Translations under genes and position numbers: made by a program
The notes under the pieces: model-generated
What the model was told of the DNA's origin: nothing
Databases searched by the model: none
Seen by the model: only the letters and a program-made list of their open reading frames with translations
Shown here: piece after piece, positions 7,983-17,522 of the stretch
Numbering within the stretch: the first letter of the stretch is position 1
How the letters are laid out: the number at the start of each line of letters is the position of its first letter
Assembly: GCF_900184255.1 (NCBI RefSeq)
Contig: NZ_LT854639.1
Span: 575,199-625,691, forward strand
Reading direction: 5' to 3'
DNA length: 50,493 nt
DNA from: Haloimpatiens massiliensis
GTDB taxonomy: Bacteria > Bacillota > Clostridia > Clostridiales > Clostridiaceae

Positions 7983-8918
7983 CTATCTGCTTTCACCATC
8001 TATTCTTATTCTTGGGTCAACTACAGAATATAGTAGATCAACTACTAACAATGCTACTATAAACAACGTTGCCATAAATATTGTTTGTCCCATTATCATA
8101 GTATAATCTCTGTTGTTTATAGATTCAACAAAGTTAAATCCTATTCCTGGAATTGCAAATATACTTTCTGTGATGAAAGCTCCTCCAAATAGACCAGCTA
8201 TTTGAGGTCCTAAAAGTGTTATAGCAGGTAATAATGCATTTCTCAAAACGTGTTTCCATACCAATGCAACCCTAGAAACACCCTTTGCCTTTGCAGTTAA
8301 TATATAATCCTGTCCAATTACATCTAGTACACTGGTTCTCATATACCTAGCATAGGTAGCTATAGTACCAAAACTCATACCTATAGTTGGTAATATTGTG
8401 TGCTTAAATGTTCCCCAACCTGTTGTTGGTAGCCATTGTAATTTTACTGTAAAAGTATACTGTAATAGCGCAGCTAAAACGAATACCGGTAATGCTATAC
8501 CTATTATAGCTACAAACATAACTAAATAGTCTACCCAAGTATTTCTATGAAATGCTGCAATAATTCCTAATGTAATTCCTATAACAAGTCCTAATAAAAG
8601 TGCTTGTCCTCCTAATTTAGCTGATGTAGGAGCATATTCTTTTAATGTTCCTGTAACGCTTCTTCCTGGGTAAGTTAGAGATTCACCAAAATCTCCTTTT
8701 AATACAAGTCTCTTCATAAACCTTCCATACTGAACTATAGGCGGTTGATCCAACCCATATTTAGCATAGAAATTCTTTCTAATTTGTTCTGGTAAGTTTC
8801 TTGCCATACTTGCTAGCGGATCCCCTGGAACTGCATGAATAAGCATAAAAGTTATAGTAATGATGATCCAAAGGGTAACTAGCATGTAGCCAATTCTTTT
8901 TAAGATATACCTTAGCAT
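7983..8918 (-). CDS. oppB: Oligopeptide ABC transporter permease OppB
   Basis: Membrane permease, 311 residues from the ATG at 8918. That ATG is chosen over the GTG at 8933 because GGAGGGG ends seven bases upstream of it. The N-terminus MLRYILKRIGYMLVTLWIIITITFML is the typical OppB/DppB first helix, followed by HAVPGDPL and a periplasmic-type loop with the KYGLDQPPIVQYGRF motif. The EAA loop is YILTAKAKGVSRVALVWKHVLRNAL. It pairs with OppC to form the pore. A perfect palindrome separates it from oppA copy 1. Confidence 0.95.
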   Translation of the reverse strand: MLRYILKRIGYMLVTLWIIITITFMLIHAVPGDPLASMARNLPEQIRKNFYAKYGLDQPPIVQYGRFMKRLVLKGDFGESLTYPGRSVTGTLKEYAPTSAKLGGQALLLGLVIGITLGIIAAFHRNTWVDYLVMFVAIIGIALPVFVLAALLQYTFTVKLQWLPTTGWGTFKHTILPTIGMSFGTIATYARYMRTSVLDVIGQDYILTAKAKGVSRVALVWKHVLRNALLPAITLLGPQIAGLFGGAFITESIFAIPGIGFNFVESINNRDYTMIMGQTIFMATLFIVALLVVDLLYSVVDPRIRIDGESR

Positions 8919-8956
8919 TTTCATCCCCTCCACATAATATAAAAATAAAGTTTACC

Positions 8957-8980
8957 ACAGCAAAGCCAAGGCTTTGCTGT
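8957..8980 (-). terminator. Hairpin between oppA1 and oppB
   Basis: Perfect palindrome ACAGCAAAGCC/GGCTTTGCTGT between the oppA1 stop and the oppB start. No long T-run follows, so it is more likely a partial terminator or 3'-end stabiliser that lets oppA be expressed above oppBCDF, as is common in binding-protein operons. The function is inferred from position. Confidence 0.65.
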
Positions 8981-8996
8981 AATAACTTTTTATAAA

Positions 8997-10676
8997 CTAT
9001 TTATCTCTTCCTTGTGTATATGCGTATTTTATATCACCTGTTCCAAATAGAGGACTCATTAAATTCTTCACATATTTAGCTCTATATGTATTTCTTCTTT
9101 GATAAATTGTTGGAGCTATAACAGCTTCATCACTTAATAGAATTTTTTCTGCTTCTTTATATGCCTCAAGTCTTTGTTTTTCATCCATTGTAGATTGAGC
9201 TTTCTTGATCAATTCATCATATTTCTTGTTAGACCATCCATTTTGTACAACGCCTGCTCCAGTTACCCACATATCAAAGAATGTATTTGGATCATTGTAG
9301 TCTCCTGTCCAAGCTGCACCAGCTACTTGATAATCTAATTCATCTGTTCTCTTTTGGAATACTGGCCATTCAGCATATTCTGCTTTTACATTAACACCCA
9401 ATACTTTTTTGAACATTTGTTGTTCATATTCAGCATAGGTTCTTTGCCATTGGCTTGTACCACTTTCAAGTACTTTTACTGATAATTTAGTTGGATCTGG
9501 ATCCATTCCAAGTTCTTTTAATCCTTTTACTAGTAATTCTTTAGGATCTTTATTTTCTGCAGCCAATTTTTTAATTGGTTGTTCTCCAACTGATTCTCTG
9601 AATTCTTTTCCAGCTATTTGTAATGATGGTGGACACCATCCATAAGCAGCTTCAGCTACACCATGGAATATTACATTTGCCATATCCTCTCTTGTTATTG
9701 CAAGTGAGAATGCTTTTCTTACATTAGCATTGCTAAACAATTTATCTTTAGTATTAAAGAATGTATAATTTGTCGTTGGAACGTATCCTTTTATATTTTG
9801 GAACTTTCCAGTAGCATCAAATTTCTTTATCCATTCTGGTTTAGTTACTCCTGCTGAATCCAATCCTCCATTATATAATGAATTGTACATTGCATTTTGA
9901 TCTTTTATTATCTTATAAGTAGCTTTAGATAATTTAACTTTATCTTTATCCCAATATTTTTCATTTTTTTCTAAAACCACTTGATTTTGATGTGTCCATT
10001 CTTTTATAACAAAAGGTCCACAGAATACCATTGTATTTGCTTCTGAACCATACTTTTCTCCTGCTTTTTCAATAATATCTTGTCTTTGTGGGTGCATTAC
10101 TTTAAAATAAGTTAAATCCACAAAATAAGCACAAGGTTGTTTTAATGTTATTTTTAAAGTCTTGTCATCTACTGCCTTTACACCTACTGTATCTGCAGCA
10201 ACTTTTCCTTTATTAAATTCATCTGCATTCTTAATAGGTGATAACAAAAATGCATAAGTTGATCCAGTTTTAGGATCTAAAGTTCTTTTTATTCCATATT
10301 CATAATCCTTAGCTGTAACCTTTTTTCCATCTGACCATTGATAGTCTCTTAAATGGAATGTCCACTCTGTACCATTTTCGTTATGTTCCCATTTTTCAGC
10401 ACCAGCAGGTTTGATAACATCCTTTCCATTTTCATCTTGTTCAATCCTTGTAAGTCCTTCCATAACTTGTGTAAGAATCACTGAAGAATATGTATCAGAT
10501 CCCTTTGATGCATCTAGAGTTTTTGGTTCTGCTTGCAACACCAAGTTTAAATATTGATCCTTATCAATTTTTGAACTAGATGCACTATCCTTACTTCCAG
10601 AACCGCAACCAATTAGTGCAGTTGACGCAACTACACTAGCTGTTAATAATAAAGCTAACATCTTCTTGCTTTTCAC
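8997..10676 (-). CDS. oppA: Peptide-binding lipoprotein OppA, copy 1
   Basis: Extracellular solute-binding protein, family 5, 559 residues, anchored as a lipoprotein. The start is a GTG behind AAAGGGGG. The signal peptide is MKSKKMLALLLTASVVASTALIGC, with the lipobox ALIGC placing the lipid on Cys24. The mature protein shows YLNLVLQAEPKTLDASKG near residue 42, the HLRDYQWSDGKKVTAKDYEY strand, and a WTGDYNDPNTFFDMW motif near 455, all typical of OppA. It is directly upstream of oppB. It is clearly paralogous to the two following oppA genes, with the same domain order and many identical blocks, which implies duplication. Confidence 0.95.
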   Translation of the reverse strand: MKSKKMLALLLTASVVASTALIGCGSGSKDSASSSKIDKDQYLNLVLQAEPKTLDASKGSDTYSSVILTQVMEGLTRIEQDENGKDVIKPAGAEKWEHNENGTEWTFHLRDYQWSDGKKVTAKDYEYGIKRTLDPKTGSTYAFLLSPIKNADEFNKGKVAADTVGVKAVDDKTLKITLKQPCAYFVDLTYFKVMHPQRQDIIEKAGEKYGSEANTMVFCGPFVIKEWTHQNQVVLEKNEKYWDKDKVKLSKATYKIIKDQNAMYNSLYNGGLDSAGVTKPEWIKKFDATGKFQNIKGYVPTTNYTFFNTKDKLFSNANVRKAFSLAITREDMANVIFHGVAEAAYGWCPPSLQIAGKEFRESVGEQPIKKLAAENKDPKELLVKGLKELGMDPDPTKLSVKVLESGTSQWQRTYAEYEQQMFKKVLGVNVKAEYAEWPVFQKRTDELDYQVAGAAWTGDYNDPNTFFDMWVTGAGVVQNGWSNKKYDELIKKAQSTMDEKQRLEAYKEAEKILLSDEAVIAPTIYQRRNTYRAKYVKNLMSPLFGTGDIKYAYTQGRDK

Positions 10677-11318
10677 TTTTAAGTTCCCCCTTTAATATGG
10701 TTTATATATATATTTTTTGCAGTTTATATTTTAATAATGTAGCATAAAGCTACCTTATTTCTATATTATATCTATCTATGTACTATATTTTTCCTTTAAA
10801 TAAGTATTATATATATATTCAATTTCAGTTTATAAAATTCCTTCTTGAATTGTACTTTTATTTGAATTTCATTTAATCTTTGAAATTTTTAGTCAATTGA
10901 TACTATTTTTTAAAACCATTTCAACAATTTCAATACCACAAGAATAAAATTCAAACCTCTAGATCATATATTAGAAATTTAAAAAACAATTAGAAATTTG
11001 AATTTAGATTAACGTCTTTTTTCATTTTTTACATATTATCATAATTTTTTTTAAATGTCAAATTCACACTTTACTTTTGTAAAGCTATACACATGTATTT
11101 ATATTCATACTGATTCATAAAGAATTTAGATAGGTTTAGTGATTTCTTAATGTGGATATACTTATATTACCTAAGCTTATACGGATTTTCATTCTGTTTG
11201 CATATAAAAAACACTTTCATCTTTCAGTATTTATAAAGAATATTAATTCAATGAAATCTCCTAATAAAAATATAATTTATGAAATATATTTTATCTATTC
11301 ATTCTATTTTTAGATATT
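10677..11318. other. Long untranslated region upstream of oppA copy 1
   Basis: About 640 bases without a credible ORF, very AT-rich. On the minus strand a TTGACA at 11056-11061 with a TAATAT 17 bases downstream (11033-11038) is a plausible promoter, which would give a leader of roughly 350 bases before oppA1. No known riboswitch motif was recognised in that leader. Confidence 0.4.
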
Positions 11319-11354
11319 AAAAAAGGACAGTAGATTATTTCTACTATCCTTTTT
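11319..11354 (-). terminator. Terminator after oppA copy 2
   Basis: On the minus strand the stem AAAGGATAGTAGA / TCTACTGTCCTTT (one G-T pair) is followed by a T-rich run, immediately downstream of the oppA2 stop. It should make oppA2 largely monocistronic. Confidence 0.8.
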
Positions 11355-11371
11355 AATGCTATATTTTTATT

Positions 11372-13063
11372 CTACTCTCTACCAGAAGTGTAAGCATATT
11401 TACATTCTGTTACACCAAATAATGGTGTCATTAAATTTTTAACATATTTACGTCTATAAGTATTTCTCTTTGAATATGTTGTTGGGGCTATAACTGCATC
11501 GTCATGTATTAATATTTTTTCTGCTTCCTTATATGCATCAAATCTTTCTTTTTCATCTAATGTACTCATAGCTTTTTTAACTAAATCATCATATTTTTTA
11601 TTAGACCAACCTGTTGGAACGATTCCAGCACCTGTTATCCACATATCAAAGAATGTGTTAGGGTCATTATAGTCCCCTGTCCATGCCATACCAGCTAGTT
11701 GATATTGCATTTCATCTGTTCTCTTTTGGAATATTGGCCATTCAACATACTCAGCTTTTACATTAACACCTAAAGTCTTTTTATACATATCTTGTTGATA
11801 CTCTGCATAAGTTCTAAACCATTGATCTGTTCCTGACATTAATAAGTTAACTGTTAATTTACTTGGATCTGGGTTCATACCAAGTTCTTTTAATCCTTCA
11901 GATAATAGCGCTTTAGCATCCTTATTTTCTTCAGCTAATTTCTTAAGTGGTTCTGATTTAACAGTTTCTCTAAAATCTTTTCCTGCTAATTGAACTGATG
12001 GTGGACACCAAGCATAAGCGGCTTCATTTCTACCCTTAAATATAACATTTGCCATCTCGTCTCTTGTTATCCCAAGAGAAAATGCTTTTCTAACCTTTGC
12101 ATTTGAAAAAACTTTATCTTTTTGGTTAAAGAACGTATATCCTGTAGTAGGTAAATATCCCTTTATATTTTCAAACTTTCCAGTAGCATCAAGTTTTTTA
12201 ATCCATTCTTGTTTTGAAACTCCATGTGAATCTAATTCTCCATTATATAGTGAATTGTAATAAGCATTTTCATCCTTTATTATTTTCCAATTAACTTTTG
12301 AAAGTTTAACCTTATCCTTATCCCAGTATTTATCATTTTTTTCCATAACTATTTGATTTTGATGTGTCCAGTTTGTTATTTTAAATGGTCCACAATATAC
12401 TTCTAATGTATCTGCCTCTGTACCATATTTCTCACCATGTTTTTTAATTATATCTTCTCTTTGAGGTAAGAATAATTTAAAATATGTTAAATCTAAGAAG
12501 TAAGGACATGCTTGTTTTAATGTAAATTCTAAAGTCTTGTCATCCACTGCTTTAATACCTACTTGATCAGCACTTGCCTTTCCAGCATTATACTCATCAG
12601 CACCCTTTATTGGTGATAATAAGAATGCATATTTAGAACCAGTTTTTGGATCCAAAGTTCTCTTCATTGAGTATTCAAAATCTTTTGCTGTTACAGCTTT
12701 TCCATCAGACCAGTTATAATCTCTTAAATGGAATGTCCAAACTGTACCATTTTCATTATGTTCCCATTTTTCTGCTCCGGCAGGTTTTATGACGTCTTTA
12801 CCGTCTTTATCTTGTTCAACTCTTGTTAATCCTTCATATACCTCTGAAAGTATTTGAGAAGAATATGTATCATTTGATTTTGATAGATCTAAAGATTTTG
12901 GTTCAGCTTGCAAGTTAAAGTTCAAATACTGATCCTTATCCATTTTTTCTGCTGATGCTGAATCTTTACCATCAGCACCTTTTTTGTTTCCACATCCAAT
13001 CATCGCAGATGAAAGTAAAAGCGTACTTCCTAACACTAAAGCTATTAGTTTCTTACTTTTCAA
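11372..13063 (-). CDS. oppA: Peptide-binding lipoprotein OppA, copy 2
   Basis: 563-residue family 5 solute-binding lipoprotein starting at TTG behind GAGGGGGC. The signal peptide MKSKKLIALVLGSTLLLSSAMIGC has lipobox AMIGC. The mature region repeats the landmarks of copy 1: YLNFNLQAEPKSLDLSKSND, HLRDYNWSDGKAVTAKDFEY, ATGKFENIKGYLPTTGYTFF and MAWTGDYNDPNTFFDMWITG. It has its own terminator and its own strong promoter, so its expression is separable from oppBCDF. It probably delivers a different set of peptides to the same OppBC pore. Assignment is firm; specificity is unknown. Confidence 0.94.
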   Translation of the reverse strand: MKSKKLIALVLGSTLLLSSAMIGCGNKKGADGKDSASAEKMDKDQYLNFNLQAEPKSLDLSKSNDTYSSQILSEVYEGLTRVEQDKDGKDVIKPAGAEKWEHNENGTVWTFHLRDYNWSDGKAVTAKDFEYSMKRTLDPKTGSKYAFLLSPIKGADEYNAGKASADQVGIKAVDDKTLEFTLKQACPYFLDLTYFKLFLPQREDIIKKHGEKYGTEADTLEVYCGPFKITNWTHQNQIVMEKNDKYWDKDKVKLSKVNWKIIKDENAYYNSLYNGELDSHGVSKQEWIKKLDATGKFENIKGYLPTTGYTFFNQKDKVFSNAKVRKAFSLGITRDEMANVIFKGRNEAAYAWCPPSVQLAGKDFRETVKSEPLKKLAEENKDAKALLSEGLKELGMNPDPSKLTVNLLMSGTDQWFRTYAEYQQDMYKKTLGVNVKAEYVEWPIFQKRTDEMQYQLAGMAWTGDYNDPNTFFDMWITGAGIVPTGWSNKKYDDLVKKAMSTLDEKERFDAYKEAEKILIHDDAVIAPTTYSKRNTYRRKYVKNLMTPLFGVTECKYAYTSGRE

Positions 13064-13250
13064 TTTTAATGCCCCCTCATTATTTATATTTATATATTTA
13101 TAAAATTAATAATCTAATTATTATTATTATTAATTTTAACCCCTAATTTATTGAATCTAATTAATTTTATTTTTTATTTTTCAAACATTTATTATTAATA
13201 GAATTATTTTTCAATAGAAAGATTTATTAACTACTGATTCATTTTTTATA

Positions 13251-13279
13251 AATATATCATACTAATTTACATTTGTCAA
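13251..13279 (-). promoter_or_regulatory. Sigma-A type promoter of oppA copy 2
   Basis: On the minus strand TTGACA (13274-13279) is followed after 17 bases by TATATT (13251-13256), a near-consensus vegetative promoter. It would give a leader of about 180 bases before the TTG start at 13063. Confidence 0.7.
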
Positions 13280-13376
13280 ATTTCTTTTACAACTTTTAAA
13301 CACATTTTTTACTTTTAATTATTTTCCGTTACTTAAAACTACAAAGAATTCCAAATATTAGTCACTTTCCGCTAAT

Positions 13377-13414
13377 AAAAAAAGAGCACTTTTTTTACAA
13401 AGCGCTCTTTTTTT
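13377..13414 (-). terminator. Terminator after oppA copy 3
   Basis: The stem AAAAAAAGAGC / GCTCTTTTTTT surrounds a loop of about 16 bases just beyond the oppA3 stop. On the minus strand it ends with a run of seven T. It separates oppA3 from oppA2 transcriptionally. The rest of the gap from 13064 to 13376 is AT-rich and holds only the oppA2 promoter. Confidence 0.8.
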
Positions 13415-13421
13415 ATAGATT

Positions 13422-15125
13422 TTATTTTCCTCTACCCTCAGTATAAGCATATTTAAATTCGAAATCACAACCAAATAGAGGAGTCATTAGATTCTTAACA
13501 TATTTATATCTATAAGTGTTCTTTCTTGAATAAGTTGTCGGAGCTATAACTGCATCCTCAACTAAAAGAATTTTCTCAGCCTCTTTATAAAGTTTTAATC
13601 TTTCCTTTTGGTCTATGGTACTCATAGCTTTCTTCAAAAGCTCATCATATTTCTTATTTGACCAACCAGTTGGAACTATTCCAGCTCCACTCATCCACAT
13701 ATCAAAGAAAGTATTAGGATCATTATAATCTCCAGTCCATCCCATGCCAGCTATCTGATAATCCATTTCATCAGTTCTCTTTTGAAGTATATCAAATGTC
13801 ATGTATTCGGCCTTTACATTAATACCTAATGCTTTTTTATACATCTCTTGTTCATACTCTGCTGCCTTCCTTGTATCTGCATCTGTACTACCATGCAAAA
13901 TTGTAACTGTTACTTTACTTGGGTCTGGATCCATTCCTAATTCTTTTAATCCTTTTATTAAAAGTTCCTTAGGATCTTTATTTTCTTCTACCATTTTTTT
14001 AATAGGTTCTTCATTCACTAGCTCTCTATAATCCTTTCCACCTAATTGAACTGTTGGTGGACACCATCCATATGCAGGAGCATTTATGCCATAAGTTATA
14101 ACATTAGCATAATCATCCCTTGTATATGCAGCGGAAAATGCTTTTCTTACATTGGCATTACTAAGCAATTTATCCTTTTGGTTGAAGAACATATATCCAG
14201 TAGATGGTCTAAATCCTTTTATATTCTCCATTTCATCTTTCTTTTGGTCAAATTTCTTTATCCATTCAGGCTTCTTAACTCCACCAGTATCTAATGTGCC
14301 ATTTAATAATGAACCATAAGCTGCATTAGCTTCTTTTATCATCTTTAAATTAACCTTTTGAAGTTTAACACTATCCTTATCCCAATATTTATCATTCTTT
14401 TCAAGTACTATTTGCTGCTGATGGCTCCATTCCTTAACTACAAATGGTCCACAGTATACTTCTAATGTATTTGCTTCCGTACCATATTTTTCACCATGTT
14501 TTTTTACTATATCTTCTCTTTGAGGAAGGAATAGCTTAAAGTATGTTAAATCAAGGAAGTATGGACATGGTTGTTTTAATGTGAATTCTAGAGTCTTATC
14601 ATCTACGGCCTTTACACCAACTGCATCCTTAGAGCCTTTGCCTGCATTGTATTCGTCTGCTCCTTTTATTGGAGATAACAAGAATGCATAGCCAGAAGCA
14701 GTTTTAGGATCTAGTGTTCTTAGTATACTGAATTCAAAGTCCTTTGCAGTAACCTTCTTACCATCTGTCCAATTATAATCCCTTAAGTGGAAGGTCCAAA
14801 CAGTACCCTCTTCGTTATGTTCCCACTTTTCTGCTCCAGCAGCTTTTATAACGTCTTTACCATCTTTGTCCTGTTCAACTCTTGTTAAACCTTCATATAC
14901 CTCTGTAAAAACTTGTGCCCCATAAATATCATTTGATCTAGATAAATCTAATGATTTTGGTTCATACTGTAAATTTAAATTTAAGTATTGATCCTTGTCC
15001 ATTTTTACTGCTTTTCCTTTATCCTTATCACCTTCTGCAGGTTTCTTCTCACCACAGCCTACTAAAGCTGTTGTTGCTAGTAATGTTGCCCCAAGTACTA
15101 CCGCTAACAATTTTTTGCCTTTCAA
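13422..15125 (-). CDS. oppA: Peptide-binding lipoprotein OppA, copy 3
   Basis: 567-residue solute-binding lipoprotein. I take the TTG at 15125 (LKGKKLLAVV), because AAAGGGGGC lies just before it and the signal peptide then has normal length; the longer ORF to 15185 adds 20 residues without a ribosome site and overlaps the promoter. The signal peptide ends in lipobox ALVGC. The landmarks are YLNLNLQYEPKSLDLSRSND, HLRDYNWTDGKKVTAKDFEF and GMGWTGDYNDPNTFFDMWMSG. It has a small insertion DQKKDEMENIKGF relative to copies 1 and 2. It is the most upstream gene of the array and has its own promoter and terminator. Confidence 0.94.
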   Translation of the reverse strand: MKGKKLLAVVLGATLLATTALVGCGEKKPAEGDKDKGKAVKMDKDQYLNLNLQYEPKSLDLSRSNDIYGAQVFTEVYEGLTRVEQDKDGKDVIKAAGAEKWEHNEEGTVWTFHLRDYNWTDGKKVTAKDFEFSILRTLDPKTASGYAFLLSPIKGADEYNAGKGSKDAVGVKAVDDKTLEFTLKQPCPYFLDLTYFKLFLPQREDIVKKHGEKYGTEANTLEVYCGPFVVKEWSHQQQIVLEKNDKYWDKDSVKLQKVNLKMIKEANAAYGSLLNGTLDTGGVKKPEWIKKFDQKKDEMENIKGFRPSTGYMFFNQKDKLLSNANVRKAFSAAYTRDDYANVITYGINAPAYGWCPPTVQLGGKDYRELVNEEPIKKMVEENKDPKELLIKGLKELGMDPDPSKVTVTILHGSTDADTRKAAEYEQEMYKKALGINVKAEYMTFDILQKRTDEMDYQIAGMGWTGDYNDPNTFFDMWMSGAGIVPTGWSNKKYDELLKKAMSTIDQKERLKLYKEAEKILLVEDAVIAPTTYSRKNTYRYKYVKNLMTPLFGCDFEFKYAYTEGRGK

Positions 15126-15167
15126 TTTAATGCCCCCTTTTGAAATATATTGAAATTTATTATTATC

Positions 15168-15196
15168 AATATACCATCTATTCAAATATATGTCAA
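15168..15196 (-). promoter_or_regulatory. Sigma-A type promoter of oppA copy 3
   Basis: On the minus strand TTGACA (15191-15196), a 17-base spacer and TATATT (15168-15173). It has the same -35, spacer and -10 as the oppA2 promoter. The predicted transcript start is about 35-40 bases before the TTG start, which supports the shorter reading of oppA3. Confidence 0.75.
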
Positions 15197-15456
15197 CTAT
15201 GTAAAATAAATTATTAGGAAATTTTACATTTATTTTTATTGTTTTTTTTAAATAATTTGATTTTAGCTAAAAATGCGTACATTTGTTTCCATTTCAATAC
15301 TACATAGTAAATATTTTGCCTATATTTGAAACTTAGTATAGCATCATTTACATAATTATGAAATAATTCATTCACATTTTACTGGAAATATATAATTTTC
15401 TATTTGGTAATCTAAAATTATATATTTAACTTTAGCATTTATAAAATCACAATTTA

Positions 15457-15613
15457 GATATATGAAAAGAAATAACAAATCAAAGATACTATTATATTTT
15501 GTGTCAGATAAGGAATTAGGTTCCGTCGCTAGTAGGACTGTGGCTAAGTTCTGCCGACACAGTATGACACAAAATAGACTAGCATACTGACTTGTTATTT
15601 ATTTAAATGTACC
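15457..15613. repeat. 157-bp palindromic repeat, family A, copy 1
   Basis: An imperfect long palindrome. The outer arms AAATAACAAATCA / TGACTTGTTATTT and the inner arms ATTTTGTGTCA / TGACACAAAAT enclose a central region containing GTCGCTAGTAGGACT. A second copy lies at 31067-31223. It lies between the divergent oppA3 and dapA genes. The remainder of the 15126-15873 gap is AT-rich, with no lysine riboswitch motif visible before dapA. Confidence 0.8.
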
Positions 15614-15873
15614 TTAAGACTTAAATTTAATTAAAAACTCCTTATGAGCTTTTAATTAAAATATAGGTTAAAAAAAATTACTACAGAATTTTAACCTTCA
15701 TTTTAGATTTTAAATTAAAAGTTATATTTCTATTTCTAATGCTTATAGTTAAAATTTATATAAAGAAGTTAAATTAGTAATTAAATAGTACAAAATAATT
15801 TTAAATAGATTATAATATATTAATATATAAACTATTTTTTAGTTTATATAAATATCAGTAAGGAGGCATAACT

Positions 15874-16764
15874 ATGAGTATATTTAAAGGTTCAGGAGTA
15901 GCAATAGTAACCCCATTTAATAAAGAAGGTGTAGACTTTGAAAGTTTAGGCAAATTATTAGATTGGCACATAGAAAATGGTACTGATGCTATAATCGTGT
16001 GTGGTACCACTGGCGAAGCTAGCACAATGACCCTCGAGGAAAGAAAGGCCACTATAAAATTTACAGTAGATAAAATAAATAAAAGAATACCAGTAATAGC
16101 TGGTACAGGCAATAATAATACTGCTGCTTCCATAGAAATGAGTAAGTGGGCTGAAAGCGTTGGTGTAGATGCGCTTCTTGTAATAACTCCTTATTACAAC
16201 AAAACCTCTGAAAAAGGTCTTGTAAAGCATTTTGAAGCTATTGCAGACAGTGTAAACATTCCAATAATACTATACAATGTTCCGGGAAGAACTGGCATGA
16301 ATATACTTCCTGAGACACTAAAGAAACTTTGTAGACACAAAAATATAGCTGCTGTAAAAGAAGCAAGCGGAAATATAAGTCAAATAGCTAAAATTAAAGC
16401 TCTTTGCGGAGATGACTTAGATATTTATTCTGGTAACGACGATCAGATAATTCCAATTTTATCTTTAGGTGGTATAGGAGTAATATCTGTTCTTGCAAAC
16501 GTAATTCCAAAAGAAGTTCATAATATGTGCTATGAGTATTTAAATGGCAATGTAAAAAAAGCCCTAGATATTCAAATAAACTCTTTAGATTTAGCTAATA
16601 CTTTGTTTATAGAGACAAATCCTATTCCTGTAAAAATGGCTGTTAATCTTTTAGGAATGAACGCAGGCCCTTTAAGACTTCCTTTATGTGAAATGGATGA
16701 AAACAATTTAAATAAATTAAAAAAATCAATGACATCTTATGGGCTTACTTTAAAGGAGGAATAA
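15874..16764 (+). CDS. dapA: 4-hydroxy-tetrahydrodipicolinate synthase
   Basis: Condenses pyruvate with aspartate semialdehyde, the first committed step to diaminopimelate and lysine. The 296 residues cover a full TIM barrel. Visible landmarks are GTTGEASTMTLEE near residue 45, DALLVITPYYNKTSEKG near 98, the YNVPGRTG segment near 134 and the Schiff-base lysine in IAAVKEASG near 163. The ATG follows AAGGAGG. It is 2 bases from dapB and surely co-transcribed with it. I see no L-box riboswitch in the 260 bases before it; feedback control, if any, is not apparent from the leader. Confidence 0.97.
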   Translation: MSIFKGSGVAIVTPFNKEGVDFESLGKLLDWHIENGTDAIIVCGTTGEASTMTLEERKATIKFTVDKINKRIPVIAGTGNNNTAASIEMSKWAESVGVDALLVITPYYNKTSEKGLVKHFEAIADSVNIPIILYNVPGRTGMNILPETLKKLCRHKNIAAVKEASGNISQIAKIKALCGDDLDIYSGNDDQIIPILSLGGIGVISVLANVIPKEVHNMCYEYLNGNVKKALDIQINSLDLANTLFIETNPIPVKMAVNLLGMNAGPLRLPLCEMDENNLNKLKKSMTSYGLTLKEE

Positions 16765-16766
16765 AA

Positions 16767-17522
16767 ATGACAAAAATATTATTAAGCGGATGTAACGGAA
16801 AAATGGGCAGAATGATTTCTCAAACCATCACTAATTTTAAAGACTTAGAAATATGTGGTGGTATAGATAAAAATATTGAAAAAACTTGCTGCTACCCAGT
16901 ATTCGGTAATATTAATGACTGTAATTTAGATTTTGATGTAATTTTAGATTTTTCTAGAGCAGATGCACTAGATTCCCTATTAAACTATGCTGAAGAAAAA
17001 AATAAACCATTAGTTTTATGTACTACAGGATACACAGAAGAACAAATTAATAAAATAAATGAATGGAGTAAAAAAATTCCTCTCTTTCGCTCAGCTAATA
17101 TGTCCATAGGCATAAATGTCATAAACAATGTATTAAGAAATATAAGTGCCCTACTTTATGAGGATTTCGATATAGAAATAATAGAAAAACATCATAATCA
17201 AAAGGTGGATGCTCCAAGCGGAACTGCCCTGCTTTTAGGGGACACCATAAGAGAATCCATAAAAGAAGAAACCCAATATAAATTTGGCAGAAGTGGTATT
17301 TCTAAAAGAGAAGAAAAAGAAATAGGTGTTCATGCTATAAGAGGTGGCTCTATAGTAGGAGAACATGAGATTATATTTGCAGGCAATGGTGAAGTTATAG
17401 AGCTTAAACATACAGCTCTTTCTAGAGAAGTTTTTGCAGTTGGAGCCCTTAAAGCATGTAAATTTATGTGTGACAAAACACCAGGGCTTTATTCTATGGA
17501 TCACGTTTTAAATACAAAATAA
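16767..17522 (+). CDS. dapB: 4-hydroxy-tetrahydrodipicolinate reductase
   Basis: NAD(P)H-dependent second enzyme of the DAP branch, 251 residues. The N-terminal nucleotide-binding loop is LSGCNGKMGRMI near residue 6. The catalytic and substrate-binding signature IEKHHNQKVDAPSGTAL is near 137, with the family histidine pair and the lysine-containing DAPSGTA loop. GVHAIRGGSIVGEHEIIF is near 189. It is encoded directly after dapA behind GGAGG. A giant-hairpin repeat begins immediately after its stop codon. Confidence 0.97.
   Translation: MTKILLSGCNGKMGRMISQTITNFKDLEICGGIDKNIEKTCCYPVFGNINDCNLDFDVILDFSRADALDSLLNYAEEKNKPLVLCTTGYTEEQINKINEWSKKIPLFRSANMSIGINVINNVLRNISALLYEDFDIEIIEKHHNQKVDAPSGTALLLGDTIRESIKEETQYKFGRSGISKREEKEIGVHAIRGGSIVGEHEIIFAGNGEVIELKHTALSREVFAVGALKACKFMCDKTPGLYSMDHVLNTK

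Noticed and set aside
15123..15185. N-terminal extension of oppA copy 3
   Set aside because: The upstream ATG has no ribosome site, overlaps the promoter, and would put 20 hydrophilic residues before the signal peptide.
15614..15873. Lysine riboswitch before dapA
   Set aside because: I looked for the conserved L-box blocks and found none; the region is plain AT-rich DNA.
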